Below are positions 18,651-26,968 of a stretch of 64,000 nt of DNA, piece after piece. Source of the DNA: Hydrogenedens sp964549105. Its GTDB lineage: Bacteria; Hydrogenedentota; Hydrogenedentia; Hydrogenedentales; Hydrogenedentaceae. The notes under the pieces are model-generated. The model did not search any database. It was not told where the DNA came from and worked only from the letters and a program-made list of their open reading frames with translations. Position numbers and translations under genes: made by a program. Location of the stretch: contig CAZJTZ010000002.1 of assembly GCA_964549105.1 (NCBI GenBank), forward strand, positions 135,429 through 199,428. The letters are read 5' to 3'. Numbering within the stretch: position 1 is the first letter of the stretch; every line of letters begins with the position of its first letter.

Positions 18651-19768
18651 CTACTATTTTCTGGGTTGTGGGCGACCCCTCAGCAGATTTACACTGCGCT
18701 AATGTAATACGCGAATTACAACAATTGGAGCCGGGGGTACGCAATGTGGGCCTGGGTGGTCCAAACATGGAGAAAGAGGGCTTCGTTTTGCTTTACGACC
18801 TCTGTTCCAATGCGATAATGGGTTTTGTGGAAGTGATAAAGCATCTGGGCGATATGAGAAGGTTGATTAAAGATACAGTCGAACACATTAAGGAATATCA
18901 GCCGGATGTAGTGGTCCTTGTGGATTATCCTGGTTTCAATTTGCTTATGGGTCCTATAATAAAAAAATTAGAAATTCCCATCGTCTATTACATTAGTCCG
19001 CAGGTATGGGCATGGAAAAAATCGCGAGTGAAAAAGATAGCCTCCTTTGCCAAAAAAGTGCTGACAATATTCCCGTTTGAAGTGCCTATATATGAGCAGG
19101 TGGGAGTAGATTGTGCTTATGTGGGACATCCATTGCTGGATAGGATTCCAGCAATGAGAACAGAATGGGATTATTCTTCTCGCCCCTATCAGGTGGGTTT
19201 ATTACCGGGAAGCCGTGCACAAGAGATTGAACGGATATTCCCTGTTATGCTTGAAACAGCAAAACTATTCTTAGAGAAATATCCCGATACACAGTTCGTA
19301 GTGCCATCTTTTAATCTTAATTGTAGTAAATTAATAAGGACAATAGCCCAGGACTTCCCTATAAAAATTTGCGAAGGAGGAATGGAATCGGTATTACAGC
19401 AATCACATGTAGGCATTGTGACCTCAGGGACTGCTACATTAGAATCGGCTCTTTACGGTATGCCTTTTGTCCTTGTTTATCGTACCCATCCGTTGACCTA
19501 TTTTATTGCCCGACAACTTGTAAGCATTCCTTACATTGGAATTGTAAATATATTGATGGAACAGCAGGTTGTGCCAGAACTAATTCAAAACAAAGTTACT
19601 CCCGAAAATCTATTTCCTCTACTAACAGAATTGTTAGAAAATTCGACTTTTAGGAACAATATGTTGTATTCTTTTAAAAGATTACGGGAAAATCTAGGTC
19701 CCTCCGGAGCAGGGAAACAAACAGCAATTGAAATTTTAAGAGCAGTGGGTATGAATCCCCCATTATAA
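18647..19768 (+). CDS. lpxB: Lipid A disaccharide synthase
   Basis: A 373-residue GT-B glycosyltransferase (family GT19). It opens with FWVVGDPSADLHCANVI, the nucleotide/lipid-binding start of LpxB, and has 'ISPQVWAWKKSRVKKI', 'GLLPGSRAQEI' and 'TSGTATLESALYG', all family hallmarks. It joins a diacylated UDP-sugar and a diacylated sugar 1-phosphate to give the tetra-acyl disaccharide core at the inner face of the inner membrane. GTG start overlapping the upstream stop codon (GTGA). polA follows 24 bp later. Together with lpxA it shows that the cell makes LPS. Confidence 0.95.
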   Translation: MTTIFWVVGDPSADLHCANVIRELQQLEPGVRNVGLGGPNMEKEGFVLLYDLCSNAIMGFVEVIKHLGDMRRLIKDTVEHIKEYQPDVVVLVDYPGFNLLMGPIIKKLEIPIVYYISPQVWAWKKSRVKKIASFAKKVLTIFPFEVPIYEQVGVDCAYVGHPLLDRIPAMRTEWDYSSRPYQVGLLPGSRAQEIERIFPVMLETAKLFLEKYPDTQFVVPSFNLNCSKLIRTIAQDFPIKICEGGMESVLQQSHVGIVTSGTATLESALYGMPFVLVYRTHPLTYFIARQLVSIPYIGIVNILMEQQVVPELIQNKVTPENLFPLLTELLENSTFRNNMLYSFKRLRENLGPSGAGKQTAIEILRAVGMNPPL

Positions 19769-19792
19769 TTCCCTATATAAAAAGGTTTTCCA

Positions 19793-22501
19793 ATGACAGA
19801 GGGAGATTTATTTTCATATCAAGAAAAAAATTCAAGGCGTGGGAAGTTATTTCTCTTTGATGGAATGAGTTTTTTGTTTCGTTCTTTCCATGCTATTCAA
19901 GCACCGTTGCGAGATAAAGAGGGCAGACCGACCAATGCGGTATACGGTTTTGCCCGCACTTTATTGAAAGTCCTCAAAGAACACGAGCCGGACTATGTCG
20001 CAATAGCCTTTGATGCGCCAGGGAAAACCTTTCGTGAAGAAGCATTTCCTGAATACAAGGCAAATCGTCCTGAGCCACCTAAAGAATTTTTGGTTCAAAT
20101 ACCTATGGCAATACACCTGGCTGGATGTTTAAATATCCCGCTTATTTTTGTAGAAGGTTTTGAAGCGGACGATGTTATGGCAACATTAACAGAAAAAGCA
20201 AAAGAAGCGGGCTTGGAGGTTGTGCTGGTTTCCGGCGATAAGGACATCATGCAATTAATTGGTCCGCATGCGAAAATGTTCGACCCGTTCAAAGGAGAAA
20301 AGGGCAAATGGTATACGGAACAGGAGGTACGGGAGCGGTTTGGTACAGACCCACAACATGTGCCCGACGCACTGGCACTCATCGGTGATACGGCGGATAA
20401 CATTCCCGGTGTGCCAGGTATCGGCGAAAAGACGGCGAAAAAATTGATGGAGCAATACGGTAGCCTTGAAAATCTTTATAAGCACCTTGACGAAGTTTCT
20501 GAAAAAATTAAAAATGTTTTGAAAGAAAAGCAAGACCAGGTTTTTCCCTGTCACTCATTGATACTCCTTCGGAAAGATGTGCCCTTGAACATTACTCTGG
20601 ATAACTTGAAACGAAAACCAGCAGATTCAGAGACCTTAAAAAATGAATTGCACAACCTTTCCTTTATCTCATTAATACGCGAATTACAACTGATGACCCC
20701 TGAAAAAGGAAAAGAGGAAATAAAATTTCATTATATACTTGTTAAGGATAATGAGCAGTTAGAGGATTTAATACAAAAAATTAAAGAAGAGGGTTGTTTC
20801 TCATTTGACCTTGCTACTCAGAAAAATGATATACTTATTGCAGAGTTGGTAGGTATTGCAATTTCCCTCAGAAATAAAAGTAATTATTTTATTCCCCTCA
20901 AAAATTTAAAAGAAAAATTCAAGGATTTTAATCTAACTGAACTGCGTCGAGCAGTCAGGTCATTGTTCGAAAATAATAATCTGAAAAAACTGGGGTTTGA
21001 TTTGAAAAAATCCATTCAAATACTTCACAAGAACGGTATTGACTTTCAAGGGTTAGACATGGATATAATGGTGGCTTCCTACCTAATTGATACAGAATTA
21101 ACCCAGCAACCTCTGGAAAAACTTGTGGCTAAATTTTTGGGAGATTATCGTTTATTAGGGGAAAAAGGAACTTCCCGAAGCAACAATGATTTTTCGGAGG
21201 CAGATATAGAACTTGTTTGTCAGAGGGCTGAAATGATTAATTTGTTATACCCTATTTTTAGGGATGAATTGAAAGAGCATTCCTTAGATACTTTATATCG
21301 GGATATTGAATTACCCCTTATTTCCGTATTAGCACGAATGGAGGAACGGGGAATTGCAATTAATCCCATAGTATTTGAAGAACTAAAATCAGAGTTAATT
21401 TCGCGTATTGCTTACCTGGAACAAGAAATTTATCGGTATGCAGGAATGAAGTTTAATATTAATTCACCGAAACAATTACAGGTAGTCCTTTTTGAAAAAC
21501 TGGGATTACAACCCATTCGAAAGACCAAAACCGGTGCTTCTACGGATATGGAGGTTCTGGAAGAGTTAGCAGTAGTTCATCCTCTACCTGCGGTGATTAT
21601 AGAGTATCGCACATTGCAAAAATTGTTAAATACCTATGTGGAAGCACTGCCCAAATTGGTTTCTCTCGAGGATAACCGTATTCATACTACCTTTAACCAA
21701 ACCGTGGCAGCCACAGGCAGGCTATCCAGTAGCAATCCCAATTTGCAAAATATACCTATACGCACAGAATACGGAAAGCGGATACGAGAAGGTTTTGTCG
21801 CTACGGACAAAAATTGGATGTTAATTTCAGCGGATTATTCACAAATAGAACTTCGGGTATTAGCCCATCTTTCGGGAGACCCGACTTTATGTGAAGCATT
21901 TCATCATGACCACGATATTCATCGTGAAACTGCTTCACGGATATTTAACATACCCTTTGATAAAGTAACAGAGGAGCAACGGAGACAAGCCAAAGCCATT
22001 AATTTTGGCGTTATCTATGGAATGACTCCTTATGGCTTGTCGAAAGCAGTGGGATTCAGTACCTCTGATGCAAGCAAGTTCATTGAATCTTACTTTAACC
22101 GTTTTCCAAAGGTCAGGGAATGGCTGGATAAAACCATTGAAGAAACTCGCAAACAGGGATATACAACCACATTGTTTAATCGTCGGAGATATTTGACCGA
22201 ATTAAACAGTTCGAACCAAATTGTGCGTAAATCTGCGGAGCGAATGGCTGTAAACACCCCTGTTCAAGGCAGTGCAGCCGACATTATCAAAATGGCAATG
22301 ATTGAAGTAGACCGTTTTTTACAACAGATAGATGCCTATCTTTTATTACAGGTTCACGACGAACTACTAATAGAGGCATCAAAAAAATCGGCAAAAGAAA
22401 CTGCTCATCAGGTAAAATCTATAATGGAGAAAGTTATTTCACTACGGGTGCCTTTAAAGGTAGATATAGGTTTAGGTAGTAACTGGGCTGAGGCTCATTA
22501 A
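19793..22501 (+). CDS. polA: DNA polymerase I with degenerate proofreading domain
   Basis: A 902-residue protein with three parts. The 5'-nuclease (about 15-310) has LFDGMSFLFRSFHA, GFEADDVMATL, GDKDIMQLI and the helix-hairpin-helix 'IPGVPGIGEKTAKKL'. The middle 3'-5' exonuclease-like domain has lost its metal ligands: the DxE motif reads D339-L-A341, and the NxKxxD motif reads DLKKS. The C-terminal polymerase domain keeps motif A (ADYSQIELRVLAHLSGD), motif B (RRQAKAINFGVIYGM) and motif C (QVHDELLIEA). It fills gaps in repair and removes RNA primers, probably without proofreading, like Taq polymerase. ATG start with AAAGG upstream; 24 bp after lpxB. Confidence 0.96.
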   Translation: MTEGDLFSYQEKNSRRGKLFLFDGMSFLFRSFHAIQAPLRDKEGRPTNAVYGFARTLLKVLKEHEPDYVAIAFDAPGKTFREEAFPEYKANRPEPPKEFLVQIPMAIHLAGCLNIPLIFVEGFEADDVMATLTEKAKEAGLEVVLVSGDKDIMQLIGPHAKMFDPFKGEKGKWYTEQEVRERFGTDPQHVPDALALIGDTADNIPGVPGIGEKTAKKLMEQYGSLENLYKHLDEVSEKIKNVLKEKQDQVFPCHSLILLRKDVPLNITLDNLKRKPADSETLKNELHNLSFISLIRELQLMTPEKGKEEIKFHYILVKDNEQLEDLIQKIKEEGCFSFDLATQKNDILIAELVGIAISLRNKSNYFIPLKNLKEKFKDFNLTELRRAVRSLFENNNLKKLGFDLKKSIQILHKNGIDFQGLDMDIMVASYLIDTELTQQPLEKLVAKFLGDYRLLGEKGTSRSNNDFSEADIELVCQRAEMINLLYPIFRDELKEHSLDTLYRDIELPLISVLARMEERGIAINPIVFEELKSELISRIAYLEQEIYRYAGMKFNINSPKQLQVVLFEKLGLQPIRKTKTGASTDMEVLEELAVVHPLPAVIIEYRTLQKLLNTYVEALPKLVSLEDNRIHTTFNQTVAATGRLSSSNPNLQNIPIRTEYGKRIREGFVATDKNWMLISADYSQIELRVLAHLSGDPTLCEAFHHDHDIHRETASRIFNIPFDKVTEEQRRQAKAINFGVIYGMTPYGLSKAVGFSTSDASKFIESYFNRFPKVREWLDKTIEETRKQGYTTTLFNRRRYLTELNSSNQIVRKSAERMAVNTPVQGSAADIIKMAMIEVDRFLQQIDAYLLLQVHDELLIEASKKSAKETAHQVKSIMEKVISLRVPLKVDIGLGSNWAEAH

Positions 22502-22562
22502 TTAAGATAAAGTGCAAACAGTAGCGGTATTACTCCGCTTCTAAAAACATAAGGGTTTTTTT

Positions 22563-24044
22563 ATGAATGATTATCGTTCAACATCAAACAACAAACAACA
22601 GGAACAACGGAAGTATAGAACTATGGGAACTAAGAGGAATTATTCACATCGTTCAAATGTGCATCAAGGTCCTAATCGAAGTAACCATAATATTCACAAC
22701 AACCGCAACAATCATCCGAATCAAATAAAAAGGCCGCCTGTGCCTGATGTGATAGAAGAAGAGTTTGAAGAAATTCAGACAGACGGACCGGAAATTGCCA
22801 TTGCAGATTTGAAAAAGATGTCTGTTCCACAACTAAGTGAAATTGCAAACAGTCTGACAATTGACGACCCTGGTTCACTTAAAAAGCAAGACCTTATCTT
22901 CAAAATTTTGCAAAAGAGTTTTGAGCATTCGGGCTCTGTGGTGGGAGAAGGCACTCTTGAAATCCTTCCTGATAATTATGGTTTCCTCCGTTCATCAGAT
23001 GCTTCTTACTTGCCGGGTCCTGATGATATTTATGTGTCCCCATCGCAAATTCGGAAGTTCGGACTGCGTACTGGCGATACCATCCGTGGGCATGTTCGTC
23101 CGCCTAAAGATGGAGAGCGTTATTTTGCATTACTTAAAGTAGAATCTGTAAACAGTGACCCACCGGAAATGGCACATCAGCGGTTACTTTTTGATAGTTT
23201 GACTCCACTTCATCCGAACGAACGGTTTATTCTTGAAACGACTTCAGATGAGACGGCTATGCGTATTATGGACCTTATTTCACCTATCGGAAAAGGACAA
23301 CGGGGACTTATCGTTGCTGCACCGTTCACGGGTAAAACAGTATTATTGCAAAAAATTGCAAATAGCATAACGAGGAATCATCCTGAAGTTACCATCATTG
23401 TATTGCTTATAGATGAACGACCAGAAGAGGTTACAGATATGAGGCGTTCCGTGGCAGCAGAAGTAATCGCTTCTACCTTTGATGAACCCCCTGACCGTCA
23501 TGTGCAAGTGGCTGAGATGGTCCTGAACAAAGCGAAACGACTTGTAGAACACAAGAGGGATGTGGTTATCCTTCTGGATTCTATGACAAGGCTTGCGCGT
23601 GCGTATAATGTGTTAGTGCCTTCCAGTGGAAAGGTCCTCTCCGGGGGTATTGAGGCAAACGCACTACAGAAGCCAAAACGATTCTTTGGTGCAGCAAGAA
23701 AAGTGGAAGAGGGTGGAAGCTTAACTATCCTTTCCACAGCACTAATTGATACAGGAAGTAGAATGGATGATGTTATCTTTGAGGAATTCAAAGGCACAGG
23801 GAATATGGAGATTCATCTTGACCGACGGCTCATGGAAAAACGAATCTTTCCTGCTATTAATGTTATGTTATCTCGGACCCGCAAAGAAGAACTGCTTATT
23901 CCGAAAGAAGACCTCGAAAAAATCTGGCTGCTATTGCGTGTTTTGAGCCCACTGGATACGGTGGAAGCAACCGAACTGCTTATTGAAAAATTGAAAAAGA
24001 CCAAAACTAACGCAGACTTCCTGAATAGCATGCAAAAAATGTAA
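22563..24044 (+). CDS. rho: Transcription termination factor Rho with altered P-loop
   Basis: A 493-residue hexameric RNA-dependent ATPase. About 65 N-terminal residues are an Asn/Gln/Arg/His-rich extension, followed by the Rho N-terminal helical domain ('LKKMSVPQLSEIANSL'), the cold-shock-like RNA-binding domain ('GTLEILPDNYGFLRS') and the ATPase. The P-loop reads AAPFTGKT, where most Rho proteins have APPKAGKT: the lysine equivalent to E. coli K181 is Phe255, while the Walker Lys (K258) is kept. Walker B ('DVVILLDSMTRLARAYN') and 'SGGIEANAL' are normal. It lies 61 bp after polA with AAGGG before the ATG. The extension may promote RNA binding or condensate-like behaviour; this is inference. 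Confidence 0.96.
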   Translation: MNDYRSTSNNKQQEQRKYRTMGTKRNYSHRSNVHQGPNRSNHNIHNNRNNHPNQIKRPPVPDVIEEEFEEIQTDGPEIAIADLKKMSVPQLSEIANSLTIDDPGSLKKQDLIFKILQKSFEHSGSVVGEGTLEILPDNYGFLRSSDASYLPGPDDIYVSPSQIRKFGLRTGDTIRGHVRPPKDGERYFALLKVESVNSDPPEMAHQRLLFDSLTPLHPNERFILETTSDETAMRIMDLISPIGKGQRGLIVAAPFTGKTVLLQKIANSITRNHPEVTIIVLLIDERPEEVTDMRRSVAAEVIASTFDEPPDRHVQVAEMVLNKAKRLVEHKRDVVILLDSMTRLARAYNVLVPSSGKVLSGGIEANALQKPKRFFGAARKVEEGGSLTILSTALIDTGSRMDDVIFEEFKGTGNMEIHLDRRLMEKRIFPAINVMLSRTRKEELLIPKEDLEKIWLLLRVLSPLDTVEATELLIEKLKKTKTNADFLNSMQKM

Positions 24045-24211
24045 ACACACCTCGTATATTCGAGAATTGCTGTTTTCTTTTCAATTGGTTGATTCTATTT
24101 GTTTTAAGTTATAGGCAAAAGCAGTTTTGTTATCTGTTTTTTTGAAAAGCAATATAATATTATCCAGATTGGAAATTGTTTTTATACCCAAAACAAATAC
24201 GGAGTTGTAAT

Positions 24212-25321
24212 ATGAAAGTGCCAATGGTCAATTTGCAGGCACAGTATGAACCCATCAAGCAAGAAATATTAGAAGCAATCATGGAGGTTCTGGAAACCCA
24301 TCAGTTTCGAGGTGGAGCCATGCTTGAACGATTTGAGGAGGATGCGAGAACATTTATTCAATGTGCTTATGCTACAGGGGTGGGTTCAGGAACAGATGCT
24401 TTGATATTAGCTCTGAGGGCACTAGGATTGAAACCCGGCGATGAAGTGATAACCACTCCGTTCTCATTTATTGCTACCGCAAGCAGTATTGTATTGACAG
24501 GGGGTGTGCCCGTGTTTGCCGATATTGAGCCCGATACTTATCACCTGAATCCCAGAGAGGTAGAGAAAAAAATTACGGAGCGAACACGAGTGATTCTTCC
24601 GGTGCATTTATATGGCCAATGTGCGGATATGCCCTCATTTTTAGACTTAGCCCAGCGTTATTCCCTCTCCATTCTGGAAGATTCTGCACAGGCAATCGGT
24701 GCAAGTTTGCATAAAAAAATGGCAGGTAATTGGGGGGATGTGGCTGCGTTTAGTTTTTATCCTACAAAAAATTTGGGAGCCATGGGAGAAGGTGGATTAA
24801 TCACAACCAACTCTGCACAAATAGCGGAGTATGTTTCGCTTTTGCGTTGTCATGGGTCAAGAAAGTCCTACGAGCACGAAATCATTGGATATAACAGTCA
24901 CCTCCATACCTTACAGGCAGGGATATTAAGCGTCAAACTTCGTTATCTCAAAGCCTGGAATGAGAAACGCCGTAAACTTGCCCATTACTACACAGAACGG
25001 TTAAAAGAATTGACTGAATTACAACTTCCTGTGGAACGAGATGGAAGTTACGCAGTTTATCATCAATATGTAGTTCGCATTTCGGAACGAGACCATGCAC
25101 GAGAGTTTCTACAGGACAGAGGTATTTCTACAGCCGTATTTTATCCTATACCCATACATCATCAGCCCTGCTTCAAGGAATTTCCGTCAGCATGCGAACA
25201 CTTTCCAGAAGCAGAAAAGGCTTCAAAAGAAGTATTGGCATTACCTATTTATCCTGAAATGACTTTTGAAGAGATTGATTATGTTGTCGAAGGTATTAAA
25301 TCTTTTTTAGTGAGCAAGTGA
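24212..25321 (+). CDS. DegT/DnrJ/EryC1 aminotransferase (GnnB candidate)
   Basis: A 369-residue PLP enzyme of the sugar aminotransferase family. 'GSGTDALILALRALGLKPGDEVITTPFSF' binds the cofactor phosphate, 'EDSAQAIGA' has the ring-contacting Asp, and K186 in FYPTKNLGAMGEGG is the Schiff-base lysine. The ATG at 24212 is chosen because GGAG sits 7 nt upstream and the family N-terminus (MKVPMVNLQAQY) begins there. Such enzymes transaminate keto-sugar nucleotides. It is on the same strand 5.6 kb from the gnnA-like gene, separated by lpxB, polA and rho, so it may supply the 3-amino group of UDP-GlcNAc3N. An O-antigen sugar such as a WecE- or FdtB-type product is the alternative. Its 3' end overlaps the convergent kinase gene by 15 bp. 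Confidence 0.85.
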   Translation: MKVPMVNLQAQYEPIKQEILEAIMEVLETHQFRGGAMLERFEEDARTFIQCAYATGVGSGTDALILALRALGLKPGDEVITTPFSFIATASSIVLTGGVPVFADIEPDTYHLNPREVEKKITERTRVILPVHLYGQCADMPSFLDLAQRYSLSILEDSAQAIGASLHKKMAGNWGDVAAFSFYPTKNLGAMGEGGLITTNSAQIAEYVSLLRCHGSRKSYEHEIIGYNSHLHTLQAGILSVKLRYLKAWNEKRRKLAHYYTERLKELTELQLPVERDGSYAVYHQYVVRISERDHAREFLQDRGISTAVFYPIPIHHQPCFKEFPSACEHFPEAEKASKEVLALPIYPEMTFEEIDYVVEGIKSFLVSK

Positions 25322-26968
25322 TAGATGTGGGGCAGGGACTAAACTTGCACCCTGTGTGGAATTGTGAACAAACACAGAGGTTTCAAGTTCATCCGAAGTT
25401 AAAGAGTGGGGAGGGTTGAGAAACCGAGCATATTCATCTGACGAAAGCCAATCTTGCAAGGCTTTTTTGATTACAGGCACATCCGAGTTCAAGCAAAGAC
25501 TTATAATAACTCCACCTAATCCGGCACCTGTTAAACAAGAGCCCAAAGCACCGTTCTGGTTAGCAATATCCACCAATCTGTCAAGAATGGGTGTGCTTGC
25601 CCCAAAATCTCCGGTAAGAGAATAGGGTGCAATTTGAAGATTTTCATAGACAAACAATGTATCGTCGTTTATATCGCGATGAAATGCTCTACCGCTAAAA
25701 TCCAGCACGCGGTCCCCGTTATGTCCCAGAGTCATCAAATACCCCGCCATAGAAATATCACCTTTTTGCATGGCTTCGAAGAAATTGCGAGCACGAATAG
25801 TCTCACAAATTCCGAACACCAGAGGACCACGGATAGGAACTTCTCCAGGATATTCTTCCTTCGGCAAATGACTATAATATCGCTCGAAAATCTCCTGGAT
25901 GCCGGGAATATTAAATTGATGGAATAACGCATCTACCGATAGAGTATGAGGGATAGAACGGAATAGTTCATAAAGTTTATGTGTTCCGCCTAAACGCTCT
26001 GGAATAAAATCGTTAAGGGTCTGAAAACCGTCTATCTGTTCTGGACTGAATCCCTGTGTCTTCATAATCTCCTTTAAGATTTGGAGAGCCACAGAGTAGG
26101 CAAAGCGATTTTTGTTATAGGAACCTGCATGAGTAGAACTAATATCTCGCCGTGTTTTAGAATCTGCAATAATGATACTCAGTTCATCTGGAAAAGGAAG
26201 ATGCTTTTCTTCAAGGATTTGTGCCGTTTCAGGATGAAGTTGCACCCCCAGAAGGGTATCTTTCTTCCCTAACAATTCTGCCGTCTGGTCACTGAGTCCA
26301 CTTCGAGCACCTGTAAACCATTCTGCATCCTGCACCATTTTTAATTTTGTCGTAGTATCAAAATCCAGTTGGTTGGCATACATAATCGCTTGTAAAAAGG
26401 ACAGACATAACGCATGAGAAGAACTTAATGCAGAACCCTCGGGAATATCCCCTCCTACCACCACTTCTAAACCTGACAGAGTAGGTTTATGAATTTGATG
26501 GGCAGTGCGAAGTAATATGCCCGTGATATATTTGTGCCAATGAACAGAAATATCCGAACAATTATGGGCATGATGGCAAATATTACTCCATGAGGATTCT
26601 AATGGAAATTTAGTTTGCAATTCATAGAAAGAGGTCTGGAAAGGTTTGTGAACAGGTTCTAAATTATGTATGAGAAAACTATCATCTTTACGAATATGAC
26701 CCACCAGAAGTAATTCCTGTTCAATGGTCATCAGATTTAAAAAACCGCCATGGGTATCTACATGCATACCCCGCAGGTTAATTCTGCCCGGACACCGGGT
26801 TAGGAACACAGGCTTATCGCCAAATACCTCAATAAATTTCTGTAATACCTGAACAATTAATTTTAACCGTGTCTTTCCCGCCTTTCCATAGGTATCATGT
26901 AAGTATTTGTTGCGTTCAGGAGAGTCATATAAAAAGAAGTCTATCCATTTGCTTGCAGTTAATATCAT
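25307..26968 (-). CDS. GHMP-family sugar kinase (galactokinase-like)
   Basis: A 553-residue kinase, longer than typical galactokinase. Motif 1 is RCPGRINLRGMHVDTHGG; galactokinases have GEHTDYNGG here, so the Glu is Met and the Tyr is Thr. Motif 2 is GGDIPEGSALSSSHAL (ATP-binding loop), the candidate catalytic Asp lies in GLSDQ, and motif 3 is LTGAGLGGVIIS. The catalytic frame is intact, but the sugar pocket differs, so the substrate is probably not galactose. It is the last gene of the exbB-exbD-TPR-VWA operon; its ATG overlaps the preceding stop by 4 bp. The operon may import something that this kinase phosphorylates, which is inference. Confidence 0.82.
   Translation of the reverse strand: MILTASKWIDFFLYDSPERNKYLHDTYGKAGKTRLKLIVQVLQKFIEVFGDKPVFLTRCPGRINLRGMHVDTHGGFLNLMTIEQELLLVGHIRKDDSFLIHNLEPVHKPFQTSFYELQTKFPLESSWSNICHHAHNCSDISVHWHKYITGILLRTAHQIHKPTLSGLEVVVGGDIPEGSALSSSHALCLSFLQAIMYANQLDFDTTTKLKMVQDAEWFTGARSGLSDQTAELLGKKDTLLGVQLHPETAQILEEKHLPFPDELSIIIADSKTRRDISSTHAGSYNKNRFAYSVALQILKEIMKTQGFSPEQIDGFQTLNDFIPERLGGTHKLYELFRSIPHTLSVDALFHQFNIPGIQEIFERYYSHLPKEEYPGEVPIRGPLVFGICETIRARNFFEAMQKGDISMAGYLMTLGHNGDRVLDFSGRAFHRDINDDTLFVYENLQIAPYSLTGDFGASTPILDRLVDIANQNGALGSCLTGAGLGGVIISLCLNSDVPVIKKALQDWLSSDEYARFLNPPHSLTSDELETSVFVHNSTQGASLVPAPHLSLAH

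Noticed and set aside
22501..22562. AGCGG/CCGCT stem as a terminator between polA and rho
   Set aside because: Only 5 bp, and no T-run directly follows; the two genes are probably co-transcribed.
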